Source of the DNA: Adlercreutzia sp. ZJ176
Lineage (GTDB): Bacteria; Actinomycetota; Coriobacteriia; Coriobacteriales; Eggerthellaceae
Direction of reading: 5' to 3'
Assembly: GCF_011038975.1 (NCBI RefSeq)
Contig: NZ_JAAKEC010000018.1
Coordinates: forward strand, 1 to 57,494
Length of the DNA stretch: 57,494 bases
Part shown: positions 26,477-35,816 of the stretch, piece after piece
Layout of the letters: each line of letters begins with the position of its first letter
Position numbering within the stretch: position 1 is the first letter of the stretch
Program-made: the position numbers and the translations under genes
Notes under the pieces: generated by a model
Told to the model about the DNA's origin: nothing
The model's input: only the letters and a program-made list of their open reading frames with translations
Databases searched by the model: none

Positions 26477-29400
26477 GGTTCATCCCTGCCCTTCGATTTA
26501 CCTCGACAGCAAAGTCAATTGCCGCCTGTCTCATCGCTTCGTTGTCGTTTGCTATTAGGTCGCCGTCGATGATTATTTGGAGCGTCCTGCTGTTGTCGGT
26601 GTTGCCCGCCGTCATCTGTTGGGCGACTGCCCGGGCGAACGGGCTTACATACTTCGCATTAGTCAGCGGTATGATTGCTTCCGCTCCTGCCTCGCCGACC
26701 CAGCCAGCCTTGGTGAGCGTTGGGTGGGCGATGATGCCACCATCAGCGTGCTTTGGAATGACTATGCCGCCGGCGGCGTTTTGAGGGACCATTATCGGTC
26801 CGAGGAATGGAGCACCAAGTCTTTGTGAGTAGAGGTCATATAGCTTCTGTATCTTTGTTTTTACATCGTCGGCGTTCGTCGTTATTTCGAGGTATTTTTG
26901 CTGGAACTGCTGTTTATCGACCTCTTGAAGCTTCTGTATCATTAGCCCGACATCGCCGTTGCATTCCTCATACATTTGCTGAAAGTTCTCTTCCGACATA
27001 TCTTTCAGCACTTGCGTATTCACGCCGGCATTGATGAGCTTCTGGGCGAAGTCCTGTATAGATAGACCGCTGTTCTCGAATGCCGTTCTCGTGTCGCCCT
27101 CGAAGGTATTGAACTTCTCTGTGAGCAGCTGGGTTGCCCCTTGAAGTTGTTGCTGCTGGAGCGTGAGTTCGGCTACTTTGTCGGTGCCGTCTTTGACGGT
27201 AGTATTAGCGTTTCGAAGCCCCGCCTCCGCGTCCTTAACCGCTTGGTCGCATTTTGCGAGCTCCATCTGCGCGGTCATCAGCACGCCATAGTATCCTTCG
27301 CCGTAGAGCGCGGCGTCTTCCATGACTTGGTTCAGGTACTCCTGCGCCCGCTGCTGTGCCGACTGGGCATCGACGAGGTTCTCCTCCGCTGTTATGCGTT
27401 CTTTGATAGCGTCTTTGATTCGCTCCTGATATATTTCTATTTCTGCCTGTGCGAGGAAGGCATTAGTGTTCGCTATGACCTCGTCAGTGTTCTTTGAGAG
27501 CGCTCCCTTCTGCTTGTCGATTATCTCCAAGGAGTCGCCCGTGATATCGTTGTATCCGCTTACTGCCAGCGTAAGCTGTGCCTGCTGCTCGGCGGTGAGC
27601 GGTATCGCCGAGTTCCCGAGCTCCCTGATGGTGTCGAGGTATGTGCCGAGCATTTCTTTGTCGACCGTGAAGTCCTTGAAGGAGTTAATGAAGGTGTCGT
27701 TGGACTTTGCCTGGTTCTCCCGGAGCTCGTCTATCTTGCCTATGGTGTCGTTGATGTTTCCCTGATAGGTTTTTAGCCCGTCGCCGGCAGTGCCGAGAGC
27801 GTCCTGCGAGTTATCGAGCTCGCCCCGGACCTGTGCCTCCATATCCCGGAAGGACATGGCGGCTTTCTCCGTCTTCTCGAGCTTGTCCTTGTAGTCCATC
27901 CACTTGCTGATAGCAAACGCTGCGACCGCTGTCGCGGCTGCGACTCCTATGCCGATTAGCCCGCCTTTCAGTCCGCCGAACGCACTCGACATCGTTGTCG
28001 TGCCGTCCTTGACCTCGCCGAGTTTTTTCGCGAAGTCGCCGAACGCCGCCGTCGCGCTGCCTATGCCCTTAACCGCCGCGCCGCCCACCGTGCCGACTTT
28101 TCCGAGGATAGTCAGCAGCGGTCCCAGTGAGGCGACCATTGCGATGTTCTTCAGGACGGTCTGCTGCTCCTCTTTCGACATATTGGAGAAGGCTTCCGCG
28201 CCGTTCTCGACGATTTCAACGAGCGGTCCCGCCGCGTCCACCGCGTCGAGGAGAGCGTCCGCCAGAGGTTCGCCAACCTGGTCGGCGACGGCGGTCACCT
28301 TGTTCTTCAATATCTCAAATTTCGAGGCGAGAGACTGGTTCCTGTTATCGACCTCACTTTGAAGCGCCGAGTTCTTGTTCCAGCCGTCGTTAGCAGTCTT
28401 CAACGCGGCCGATACCAGGTCGGTGTTGCCCGCCAGTCTCTTTAAGATATCGCTCTGCCGGATGCCCTCGACGCCCATCGACTCCAGGGCGAGCGTCATG
28501 TTTTCGGCGCTGTCCACGCCGGAGAGAAGCTCCTGGAATGCCTGCGTGGAGTTGCTTCTCCATGAGGCTGCGAACTCCTCGGATGACTTGCCGGCTATCT
28601 TGGCGAACCTCTCCAGGTTCTCGCCGCCGGTCGCTACCGCCGCGTCAATAGTTGATATCGTCGTGGAGAACGCCGTGCCGCCTGCCTCCGCTTCGATGCC
28701 GAGGGAGGACATAGCGCCAGCCCAGCCGAGGATATCGGCTTGGCTCATCTTGGTTTGAGTGCCCGCTGCCGCTATGCGCTGCGACATCGAGGAGACCTTG
28801 GACTCGGTCGTCGCCATATTGTTTCCGATATTGACGATAGCAGAGCCGTAGCGTTCGATATCCCCGTGCGCCATTCTGGTGATGTTCGCGAACTGTGCCA
28901 TCTCCGTGGACGCCATCTCGGCGTCCATATCGGTTGCTATGTCGAGACCGGAAGCAACCTGCCCGAACAGCTCGAGCTCGTCGATGGTGAAGCCCAGCTG
29001 CGCGCCAAGGGCGTCGATTTCCAACATCTGTGCGGCTGATACCGCGTTGGTCTTTGAAAAGTCGATAGCCGCCTGCTTCAGCTGCGAGTATTGCTCCTCG
29101 GTTCCATCGACCGTCTTCTTCACGCTCGTGAGCCCGCTGTCGATATCGGTCGCCGCTTTAACCGTCGCCGCGCCTGCCGCCACGATTGGCATGGTCACAG
29201 CAGCGGTGAGAGCGCCACCGATGTTTGACACGCCGCCGCTGATTCCCTGAATCTTCTCGCCAGCAGTCCGCGCCTTGTCGCCAGCCGCGTCGAGCTTCTC
29301 TCCCAGCGCATTGGCTCCGCTCGCTGCGAGATGCTCCTGCCTTGCCGTCTCGGCGAGCTCGGCTTTCAACTTGGAGAGTCCCGTCTCCGTCCGGGATATA

Positions 29401-29696
29401 TCCGATATCAGCTGCGTCCACTGCTCGCTCGTGATGTCCTCTTTGGATACCTGCGACATCGTTTCTTTTAGGATTTCGAGCTTCTCTGTCGACGCCGCTA
29501 TTTGCCGGGTCAGCAGCTCCTGCTTCTTCTTCAGCAGGTCCGCGTTGGTGGGGTCGTTTTTGAGTGCTCCGTTGATTTGCCGGAGCTCCTTGTAAGTCCC
29601 TTCCGCCGCCTTGCCAGCCTGCCGGAGAGCCGAGGTCAGTTTCGTGGTGTCCGCGCCGATTTGTATGGTGAGCCCCTTGTATACGGTTGCTGCCAT
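26469..29696 (-). CDS. Tape measure protein
   Basis: A 1075-residue protein that sets tail length. The start (YKGLTIQIGADTTKLTSALR) matches TP901-type tape measures, followed by long coiled coils. Residues 140-470 contain the family's conserved core, and hydrophobic segments lie at about 520-590. The ending HPTLTKAGWVGEAGAEAIIP is a common tape-measure C-terminal motif. At about 0.15 nm per residue the tail would be near 160 nm. Confidence 0.95.
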   Translation of the reverse strand: MAATVYKGLTIQIGADTTKLTSALRQAGKAAEGTYKELRQINGALKNDPTNADLLKKKQELLTRQIAASTEKLEILKETMSQVSKEDITSEQWTQLISDISRTETGLSKLKAELAETARQEHLAASGANALGEKLDAAGDKARTAGEKIQGISGGVSNIGGALTAAVTMPIVAAGAATVKAATDIDSGLTSVKKTVDGTEEQYSQLKQAAIDFSKTNAVSAAQMLEIDALGAQLGFTIDELELFGQVASGLDIATDMDAEMASTEMAQFANITRMAHGDIERYGSAIVNIGNNMATTESKVSSMSQRIAAAGTQTKMSQADILGWAGAMSSLGIEAEAGGTAFSTTISTIDAAVATGGENLERFAKIAGKSSEEFAASWRSNSTQAFQELLSGVDSAENMTLALESMGVEGIRQSDILKRLAGNTDLVSAALKTANDGWNKNSALQSEVDNRNQSLASKFEILKNKVTAVADQVGEPLADALLDAVDAAGPLVEIVENGAEAFSNMSKEEQQTVLKNIAMVASLGPLLTILGKVGTVGGAAVKGIGSATAAFGDFAKKLGEVKDGTTTMSSAFGGLKGGLIGIGVAAATAVAAFAISKWMDYKDKLEKTEKAAMSFRDMEAQVRGELDNSQDALGTAGDGLKTYQGNINDTIGKIDELRENQAKSNDTFINSFKDFTVDKEMLGTYLDTIRELGNSAIPLTAEQQAQLTLAVSGYNDITGDSLEIIDKQKGALSKNTDEVIANTNAFLAQAEIEIYQERIKDAIKERITAEENLVDAQSAQQRAQEYLNQVMEDAALYGEGYYGVLMTAQMELAKCDQAVKDAEAGLRNANTTVKDGTDKVAELTLQQQQLQGATQLLTEKFNTFEGDTRTAFENSGLSIQDFAQKLINAGVNTQVLKDMSEENFQQMYEECNGDVGLMIQKLQEVDKQQFQQKYLEITTNADDVKTKIQKLYDLYSQRLGAPFLGPIMVPQNAAGGIVIPKHADGGIIAHPTLTKAGWVGEAGAEAIIPLTNAKYVSPFARAVAQQMTAGNTDNSRTLQIIIDGDLIANDNEAMRQAAIDFAVEVNRRAGMNRG

Positions 29697-29716
29697 GCGA
29701 GCTCCTTATGTGAATA

Positions 29717-29762
29717 ATCCGCGGGGCTCCACTCGTCATGTAATGAGTAGAGCCCCGCGGAT
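29717..29762 (-). terminator. Strong 13-bp hairpin between tail chaperone and tape measure
   Basis: ATCCGCGGGGCTC (29717-29729) pairs perfectly with GAGCCCCGCGGAT (29750-29762), with inner pairing of ACTC and GAGT. It has no T-run, so it may work as an RNA stabiliser or a processing site rather than a stop. Confidence 0.6.
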
Positions 29763-29783
29763 GCTGTTGTCTTTGTTAGGTTG

Positions 29784-30371
29784 TTAGAAGAAGAGACGGT
29801 CTATCGCCGCCTGGTCCGCCTCGACGACGGTGTCCTGTTGTTTGCCGCCCGGATACTCCGCTGCGATGAGGTCCGTGTAGCCGATGAAGTCCTTCATCGG
29901 CATGTGCTTGATATCGTCGAAGGAGAAGCCGAGCCGAAGGAGGGAGAGGATGTTCTTCCACTCGACCCATTCTGTTGAGTCGTGTTTGCCCGCCCTGCCC
30001 GCTCCGTCTTGCTTGTCGGCGTCCGGGCATGGGCGCTCGTAGACCATCAGCTCCTGCTCGACCGCTGTCCATATCTGGTCGAGGGCTATCACTGCCTCCC
30101 CGATATCGTCAGGAATTTCGCCGCCCTTGAAGTTGAAGTCGGCATACCATTGGTCGAAGCCGGGGGTGTTGTGGTCGTCGAATGACTTGCACATAGCCCA
30201 GCAGATGCCGAGCAGCGACGGGATATCAATCTCCTCTGCCGTCGCATACCGAAGCTGAACGAGCCTTGCGATATTGGGAAGGCTCTCCCCGAACTCCCGC
30301 TTGAATGCGAGGAGAGCATAGGGAGAGCCAGCCATGCAGAGGTCCCGCCCGTAGACGATGCCCCTATACAT
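29784..30371 (-). CDS. Tail assembly chaperone
   Basis: A 195-residue protein directly between major tail and tape-measure genes, the fixed place of the G/GT-type chaperones. The end contains FSFDDIKHMPMKDFIGYTDLIAAEYP (given here in two parts: FSFDDIKHMPMKDF, IGYTDLIAAE), reminiscent of the T-part. Here one frame seems to encode both parts, and I saw no clear slippery heptamer. The first ATG is weakly supported; a second one 12 codons on is possible. Confidence 0.7.
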   Translation of the reverse strand: MYRGIVYGRDLCMAGSPYALLAFKREFGESLPNIARLVQLRYATAEEIDIPSLLGICWAMCKSFDDHNTPGFDQWYADFNFKGGEIPDDIGEAVIALDQIWTAVEQELMVYERPCPDADKQDGAGRAGKHDSTEWVEWKNILSLLRLGFSFDDIKHMPMKDFIGYTDLIAAEYPGGKQQDTVVEADQAAIDRLFF

Positions 30372-30381
30372 TTTTATTCAC

Positions 30382-30957
30382 CTATTCAGTGGGGGTTGTG
30401 GGGGTCTCCGCTGCGGGGAGGACGACCGTCTTGTAGAAGTCGGCGTACTCCTGGTCGCCTTCATAGCACCAAGTCGAAACGACCTTTTTGTCGATATCGG
30501 CGAAGTGCTTCGGCACCACGGTAAGGTTCAGGGTGTCGGTGTCAGGCTCGACGTTCTCCTGGACTCCGTTCGCCGTCTTGGAGGGACGGGAGAGCAGGCA
30601 GTCATAGCACCAGGTCCGGCGGTTCTTCTCGTCGCCCTGAATACGATATGCCATAGCGAAGTGGCGAGGCTTGCCGTCGGCGACCTCGACATACTTGCCT
30701 TTGTTGTCCTTGTACCAGCCGAGCGCTTCGCAGAGGAAGTCGTCCGGGAAGACGTCAGCGTTCACGCTGCCGGTGTAGCCGTTGTTGGTGTTAATTTCGG
30801 CAATTTTGCTGTCATCGCCGTAGACCGCCTGGGAGGAGCCTTCCGGGTCGAGCGTCAGGGACAGCACATTGGGAATGCTGATGGGCGTCTCGTAGCCCTC
30901 CTCGGTTGCGAAGGCGACGTGAAGCTCTGCGAAGCCATACTTGTAGAGGTTAGCCAT
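30382..30957 (-). CDS. Major tail tube protein
   Basis: A 191-residue protein in the style of phi13/TP901-1 major tail proteins: opening NLYKYGFAELHVAFATEEGY, beta-rich core with PNVLSLTLDPEGSSQ, and a Thr/Pro-rich tail. It polymerises into the tail tube. GGAGACAAC precedes the ATG and a terminator-like hairpin lies just upstream, which may separate the tail transcript from the connector genes. Confidence 0.82.
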   Translation of the reverse strand: MANLYKYGFAELHVAFATEEGYETPISIPNVLSLTLDPEGSSQAVYGDDSKIAEINTNNGYTGSVNADVFPDDFLCEALGWYKDNKGKYVEVADGKPRHFAMAYRIQGDEKNRRTWCYDCLLSRPSKTANGVQENVEPDTDTLNLTVVPKHFADIDKKVVSTWCYEGDQEYADFYKTVVLPAAETPTTPTE

Positions 30958-30967
30958 TGTTGTCTCC

Positions 30968-30995
30968 TTAAAAAGAAAAGACCCTCGAGGGGTCT
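30968..30995 (-). terminator. Terminator between connector genes and tail tube gene
   Basis: AGACCC (30979-30984) and GGGTCT (30990-30995), followed on the minus strand by TTTTCTTTTT. It is a clear intrinsic terminator inside the late region. Confidence 0.85.
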
Positions 30996-31041
30996 GCTGG
31001 TTAGTTATATATTCACCGCGCCTTGTGGCTCGGGAGTTGGT

Positions 31042-31377
31042 TTAGCGCGGGAGCGTCATCGTGTAGATGCAATACATGCAGTCATCGAAAAGGATGTCCC
31101 CGCTCCGGGAATAGGACAGGCGGCGAGCATCGAGCACATCCTCCAGGTCGTTCATCTTGCCCCAGAATTCAAATGCGTCTTTCTGCTTACCATACAGGGA
31201 GAGCTCCCAGATATCCCTCTTCGCCGCTATACCGTCATCACCTGCGACATCATCAGCGTCTTGCCGGTGGTATTCGAGGTATGGCTCGTTGGGAACGATT
31301 TCATCTTCCTGCCAGGACCCGATGCAGGTCGGCATGTTCAGCTCTTCGAGGATATCGTCGAGTGTTGTGTTAGCCAT
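31042..31377 (-). CDS. Tail terminator / tail completion protein
   Basis: A 111-residue protein located between the HK97 gp10-like gene and the tail tube, where the tail terminator normally lies. The text CIGSWQEDEIVPNEPYLEY and a mixed alpha/beta pattern fit such a protein. Start overlaps the previous gene by 8 bp. Confidence 0.62.
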   Translation of the reverse strand: MANTTLDDILEELNMPTCIGSWQEDEIVPNEPYLEYHRQDADDVAGDDGIAAKRDIWELSLYGKQKDAFEFWGKMNDLEDVLDARRLSYSRSGDILFDDCMYCIYTMTLPR

Positions 31378-31762
31378 CGCCGAGCCTCCTCTTCAACTCT
31401 TTCATAGCGGTTTCAGCCGCGGGAGCGATGTGTGGAAAGGCTCGTGCCCGCCCCTTGCCGTTGGCATTGACATGCCCCTCTTCGAGCAGGTGAGTGAGAC
31501 TTGCTTTCTTCTTATTGCCGATGGTTATCGTCAAGTCGCCGAGCGCGCTCTTGTCCGCATGCATGGAGAATCCCCGTTGGTATTCTCCCCAGTCGTGGTA
31601 TTGTCCCGCGCCCTCCGGCGTGTCGCTCCGTAGTTGCTTTTTTGCTTGTAGTCCCGCCTTGCGAACCTCTTCGTTCACCGCTTCCTGTTCCTGCTTTTTG
31701 AAGTCAGTGAGTATCGCGTCAAATTCGCGGAGGAAGCCGTCATAGCTTACTTTGTTAGCCAC
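31370..31762 (-). CDS. HK97 gp10-like neck protein
   Basis: A 130-residue protein with the gp10 signature LTHLLEEGH...GRARAFPHIAPA near the end and an N-terminal helix. It joins head and tail. I chose the GTG at 31762 (giving MANKVSYDGF) because AGAGGTG lies 6-7 bp upstream; an in-frame GTG three codons earlier lacks this spacing. Confidence 0.85.
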   Translation of the reverse strand: MANKVSYDGFLREFDAILTDFKKQEQEAVNEEVRKAGLQAKKQLRSDTPEGAGQYHDWGEYQRGFSMHADKSALGDLTITIGNKKKASLTHLLEEGHVNANGKGRARAFPHIAPAAETAMKELKRRLGDG

Positions 31763-32381
31763 GCAATTCACCTCTCAATATCGCGGTCTCGTTCTTCTCG
31801 TCCTTGTTCTCGACGCTCGTTATGTCGTAGGTCTTGCCGTCATAGTCGACAAACAGCTCCTGCGTCTGGTAGTCGTTTAGAGCGTCCAGCCAGTCCATGA
31901 CGAACACGTAGCCCGTAAGGGAATTCGTTCCGCCTTCTTCATCCGCTTCTGCTCCTGAACTCTTGCGAGCCTGCAGTAAGCCCTCATATAGCGTCACGGT
32001 CTCTTCCGTGCGCCTACCGGTATGGTCGCGCCGGACTGTCTTCGCATATACGCGCGCGTGCTCTGCCGGGACGCCGATAATGCGCCGGACCCTTACGGGC
32101 ATATCCCACTTGCCGCGCCATCGCCTGCCGAAGACCTGCTCCGGGCGCTGGTGGTCAGGGTGTCCAAGGACATCGCATAGAATGCCCCGGACGAGAACCT
32201 GCCTGCCTGTGAGGTCGTTCTCGTAGGTTGCCGGGAAGTGTAGGGTGTAGTCCGCTATCGCCCCCTGATACTCGTCGAGGTTGCTCTGTTGTGAGTTGGT
32301 CTCGCCGACCTGGACGACGACATCGAGGACCGGCTCCGTGCCGTCCACGAATACTGTCTCTCCGTGTATCATCGACATCAC
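31755..32381 (-). CDS. Head closure / connector protein
   Basis: A 208-residue beta-rich protein between the gp6-like connector and the gp10-like gene, the place of the head-closure (stopper) protein. The two halves look like separate domains, the first ending near VRVRRIIG and the second including FVMDWLDALNDYQTQELF. Length is about double the usual stopper size, so a fusion is possible. Confidence 0.6.
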   Translation of the reverse strand: MMSMIHGETVFVDGTEPVLDVVVQVGETNSQQSNLDEYQGAIADYTLHFPATYENDLTGRQVLVRGILCDVLGHPDHQRPEQVFGRRWRGKWDMPVRVRRIIGVPAEHARVYAKTVRRDHTGRRTEETVTLYEGLLQARKSSGAEADEEGGTNSLTGYVFVMDWLDALNDYQTQELFVDYDGKTYDITSVENKDEKNETAILRGELRG

Positions 32382-32744
32382 CTACCACATCGGGAGGAGT
32401 CTCATGCTCCGCTTGGATATGCCGAGCAGTCTCTTGTCCTCGTCAGTGAGCCGCCATGAATACGAGCCCTTGACACCGTAGTTGGTGGTCTCCGAATAGG
32501 TTCCGGTCGTCATCGTCTCTGATACGATGCGAGCTGATGTAGCGTGTTCCATCCGGCGCTGTGTCAGGTCGCAGCAGACTATCCGCAGGGCGTCCGCCTT
32601 CTCGCCGGTGTCGATACCGTATTGCTCGACTATCGTGTCGAGGTATATCGACGACCGCATGAGCAGCTCTTCCGCCTGTGAGACCTCGTCTGGGTCCATC
32701 TCGCGCCACCCAGCCTCTAAATCCGTTATTTCCGCGTACATCAT
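32382..32744 (-). CDS. Head-tail connector, Gp19/Gp15/Gp42-like
   Basis: A 120-residue mainly helical protein opening MMYAEITDLEAGWREMDPDE, which fits the small adaptor family following the capsid gene in actinobacterial phages. AGGAG lies 8 bp before the ATG at 32744. Ends one base before the next gene. Confidence 0.8.
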   Translation of the reverse strand: MMYAEITDLEAGWREMDPDEVSQAEELLMRSSIYLDTIVEQYGIDTGEKADALRIVCCDLTQRRMEHATSARIVSETMTTGTYSETTNYGVKGSYSWRLTDEDKRLLGISKRSMRLLPMW

Positions 32745-32779
32745 CGTCTCTACTCCTAAAGGGGGCTTAAAACGCGACG

Positions 32780-32818
32780 TGGGACCTCGTAGAGGCATTC
32801 GAGCCGCAGGAGGTCCCA
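32780..32818 (-). terminator. Perfect 9-bp hairpin after the capsid gene
   Basis: TGGGACCTC (32780-32788) pairs with GAGGTCCCA (32810-32818). No T-run follows. It may hold the 3' end of the abundant capsid message rather than stop transcription. Confidence 0.55.
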
Positions 32819-32843
32819 TCTATTCGCGCTGCTTTCGTTATTC

Positions 32844-33728
32844 CTATGCGCCAGCCGTCGTGTCAGTGCCGTCGGTGAGCACGACGAATGCGTCCTCGTC
32901 AGCGATAGCGAAGCCGAGCTCGGCGGTCACCTTCACGGCGAACATGCCCTGCTCGAACAGGTTCACGCCGTTGACGGTCGCGGACTTGTCAATTTCGACA
33001 TTGATGTCGTCGACGGTTCCATACATAGCCTTCGTCCAGTCGCCGAATACGCCGCAGATGTTGGCGTGAGTTTCATCGCCCGCGCCATAGACGCCACGAG
33101 CCACGACTGCCTTGTTGCCGAGAATCATCGGGATGGCTCCCTCGGCGGTGTTGTTGATGAACAGCGGACGCTTGTTCCCGTCCACAGCAGAGAGCAGGAT
33201 GCCCTTCGCCTGGGGAGCGAGAGCGTAGCCGTCGCCCATGTAGCCAGCGACAGCGACAGCGGTGTCAGCGTCGACGAGCGACTGGTAAGTCTTGTCAGCG
33301 ATGTTCACGCGGGTGCAGCCGGAGAGGTTATCGAAGTTGTTGTTAGGCTTCTCAACCGTGCCGATGACCGTCTCGTCGAATTTCTTGGAGAGAGAGTAAG
33401 GAAGCCTACGAGCGAGCTCGCCATAGAGACCAGGAAGGTCGCGGCGGAACTCGTTGGAGAATACCTCGATGACGGATATCTTCGAAGCCTGGATGTGCTT
33501 CAAGGTCCCGGTGTGCTCGGAGGTGGGAGCCTTCTCCGTCTCGCCTATCCACTTTGCCTCGGGCTCGCCGGTGATTACCGGAATTGCCGTGCCATTAGAC
33601 GGCAGGGAGATTTGACGAGCCAGCTGCATGAATGCCGAAGCCTCGACGGTCTTCGCGATGATATCGCTGGACAGCTCCTCGGGGAGCTGCCCGAAGGAAT
33701 CAGTGTTCAGTTCTACTTTGGTAGCCAT
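32844..33728 (-). CDS. Major capsid protein, HK97 fold
   Basis: A 294-residue protein with the usual course of Phage_capsid family members: N-terminal arm, the P-domain text ASKISVIEVFSNEFRRD, spine helix, and a C-terminal A-domain with GDWTKAMYGTVDDINVEID. It follows the scaffold gene and starts with AAAGGCTAT upstream. No separate protease gene was found, in keeping with a scaffold-using capsid. Confidence 0.9.
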   Translation of the reverse strand: MATKVELNTDSFGQLPEELSSDIIAKTVEASAFMQLARQISLPSNGTAIPVITGEPEAKWIGETEKAPTSEHTGTLKHIQASKISVIEVFSNEFRRDLPGLYGELARRLPYSLSKKFDETVIGTVEKPNNNFDNLSGCTRVNIADKTYQSLVDADTAVAVAGYMGDGYALAPQAKGILLSAVDGNKRPLFINNTAEGAIPMILGNKAVVARGVYGAGDETHANICGVFGDWTKAMYGTVDDINVEIDKSATVNGVNLFEQGMFAVKVTAELGFAIADEDAFVVLTDGTDTTAGA

Positions 33729-33759
33729 TTTGATAGCCTTTCGTTAGTGAGTTTTGTGG

Positions 33760-34269
33760 TTACAGTTGCCCGTTGAAGAAGTCCTCGAAGATTTGCCCTT
33801 TCGTCTTCTTCGTCCTGGTTTCCGCGGGCGGTTGCCCTTCGTTGAGCGAGGGCTCGGCGAACCTCTCGGCGAGCTTTGCGGCTTGCTCCGTCAGCCCGTC
33901 CTCGTCGTCCGCCGTCAGGAAGCAGCGATAGTCTGTTGGCACCTTGTGCTCGTCTGCTATGCGAGCGACGAGCTCTGCTCTTTCATCAGCCGCTTTGCGT
34001 GCCGCTATCTGGGATTCCAGTTCGGCTATACGCTCCGTTGCTTTCTGCAAGTCCGTCTTGTTCGCGTCCTCTATCTCGTCGAGCTTCTCCGCCTTCGCGC
34101 GGAGCTCGTCGTAGTCAGCGAACTTCTTCTTCTCGCGGGCGAGCCGTTCCTTGATTGCTGCGTCCAGCAGTCGTTGGTGCTCCTCCTGCGTGTAGGTCTT
34201 GCCCTGCTCCGCCTGGGGCGTTGTCTCCGCTCCAGTCGATTCAGTCGTTGCCTGTGTCGTCTCTTCCAT
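33760..34269 (-). CDS. Capsid scaffold protein
   Basis: A 169-residue, highly charged coiled-coil protein (LDAAIKERLAREKKKFADYD...), with a disordered Thr/Glu-rich start and a basic helix near the C-terminus (RTKKTKGQIFEDFF). It is of DUF4355-like scaffold style and immediately precedes the capsid gene. Confidence 0.82.
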   Translation of the reverse strand: MEETTQATTESTGAETTPQAEQGKTYTQEEHQRLLDAAIKERLAREKKKFADYDELRAKAEKLDEIEDANKTDLQKATERIAELESQIAARKAADERAELVARIADEHKVPTDYRCFLTADDEDGLTEQAAKLAERFAEPSLNEGQPPAETRTKKTKGQIFEDFFNGQL

Positions 34270-34379
34270 CTCTGCCTGCCTTTCCGCCCGTACGGGCGTA
34301 AGAAAGGGGCGCCAGCTCCGCCGCCGAATGCGCCCCGTTTTCCCCGGCGATTGACCGCTCGCCGTCCTGCGTAGATATG

Positions 34380-34402
34380 AAAAGAGCGCCCGGAGGCGCT
34401 CG
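34380..34402 (-). terminator. Terminator after the portal gene
   Basis: GAGCGCC (34385-34391) and GGCGCTC (34396-34402), then TTTTCA on the minus strand. It separates the packaging genes from the capsid genes. Confidence 0.8.
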
Positions 34403-34433
34403 AGTCATCTATATGCTGTTGAGTCTTGTGTCG

Positions 34434-35816
34434 TTAGCCGACGAAGCCAGCCGGCAGCCTGTCGCCGCCCCGCTCCTTGTTCTCTTTGATTTCTGCCATG
34501 ATGTCCGTTATCTGGGAATCGTTATAGCCGAGCATATGCCAGTAAGTTGGCGTGCCAGCGAAGCCCTCGACGGTGGAAGCCAGCTTTTGGGCAGCATCAG
34601 CAGATGCTGCGAGAGAGGGCAATGTCGGGTTCTTCCACTGAACAGAGAACGTCCTCTCGGTATCGCCGAGCAGCTCGACGGGAACCTCCTGCTGAATGCT
34701 CATGCATAGCAAGGCAAGCTTCTTTATGGTCGCCCCAGCCAAGCGGTTCAGCCTGTCGATTTTTTCAACAAGGTCATGCCGTGAAGCGTCCATCGCCTCC
34801 GCGCTCGCCGGATTTGCTTCCGTATAGAGCAGCGAGTGAATGGGAATGCTCGCCTCCGCTGCGAACTGGTTCGCCAGCTGCCGCTCGTAGTTGATGAGCG
34901 GCTGGAGGTCTTGCCCGTTCAGCTGCCCGACCGTTGGAATGTTGCCGTCCTCGTCGATAGGCGGGAGGGCGAGCCACTTGTTCAGCGCTACCTTTGCGTC
35001 AGCGCCGAGCACGTCCTCGTTCGCCCCTGATATGTATTTAGTCGGGTAAGTGTATACCTCGCTCGCTACGACGAGCCGGAGGGCAGTCCTGTTCGCCTCG
35101 TCCTCGATGTCCTTGATAGCTTTGGTTATCATCGACTTGCCGAGCGGGTGCCGTTTGTCGGGGTTGTTCCTGAATGCGACTATGCATGGACGCCCCGTCC
35201 CGCATTTGATGCGCCTGGTCTTCACGGTGTCGCCCGTCGCGTCCACCTCGACGATATCCCCGCACGGGGTATGGAAGTTAACCACGGTCGGCACCAGCAC
35301 ATCGGTGGTCACGTCGATATCTACGATGACTATGCCGCATAGCTCGCGGTCTTGACGATAGTCCCACAGGACGCCAGCGTGGTTAGCATCGTAGGTCGAT
35401 ATGACGAAGTCTGGTTCTCCATCAGTCCCCTTCGTCGCCGTAGCGAATGCGACGCCGTGCGTCCCCAGCGAGGGAAGCGTCTCGTCATACTTCTCTATGA
35501 AGTGATTCCTGTCCATCGCCTCCAGGAAGCCGCTGGGCGCGCTCCCGGAGAATTTGTAGCCGTCGATGACGCTGCCGTTGACGACACGGTCGACCGCTTG
35601 CTGGGACCACATCATGAGCGGCATGTTGATTAACTTCGCCACCTCGGGCGGGATTGCTATGCCGAGGTTCTTCACCTTGAAGTTCCCGTCATAGCGTTCA
35701 GTGAGCTCGTCGTTGCGAGCAGCGACCGACCTCCATTTATCGACGCATGCGATGAGGAGCCTCGACTCGTAGTCAGTCATAAAAGGAAAGCGAATGTAGT
35801 CTGTGATATTAACCAT
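34434..35816 (-). CDS. Portal protein, SPP1 Gp6-like
   Basis: A 460-residue protein forming the dodecameric DNA gate. Recognised by length, by place after the terminase, and by family-like segments such as NMPLMMWSQQAVDRVV and PIHSLLYTEANPASAEAMDA, followed by helical stem and crown. It overlaps the terminase end by 8 bp. Confidence 0.9.
   Translation of the reverse strand: MVNITDYIRFPFMTDYESRLLIACVDKWRSVAARNDELTERYDGNFKVKNLGIAIPPEVAKLINMPLMMWSQQAVDRVVNGSVIDGYKFSGSAPSGFLEAMDRNHFIEKYDETLPSLGTHGVAFATATKGTDGEPDFVISTYDANHAGVLWDYRQDRELCGIVIVDIDVTTDVLVPTVVNFHTPCGDIVEVDATGDTVKTRRIKCGTGRPCIVAFRNNPDKRHPLGKSMITKAIKDIEDEANRTALRLVVASEVYTYPTKYISGANEDVLGADAKVALNKWLALPPIDEDGNIPTVGQLNGQDLQPLINYERQLANQFAAEASIPIHSLLYTEANPASAEAMDASRHDLVEKIDRLNRLAGATIKKLALLCMSIQQEVPVELLGDTERTFSVQWKNPTLPSLAASADAAQKLASTVEGFAGTPTYWHMLGYNDSQITDIMAEIKENKERGGDRLPAGFVG

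Noticed and set aside
29776-30371. Programmed frameshift in the tail chaperone
   Set aside because: One frame already covers both expected parts and no slippery heptamer was seen; undecided rather than supported.
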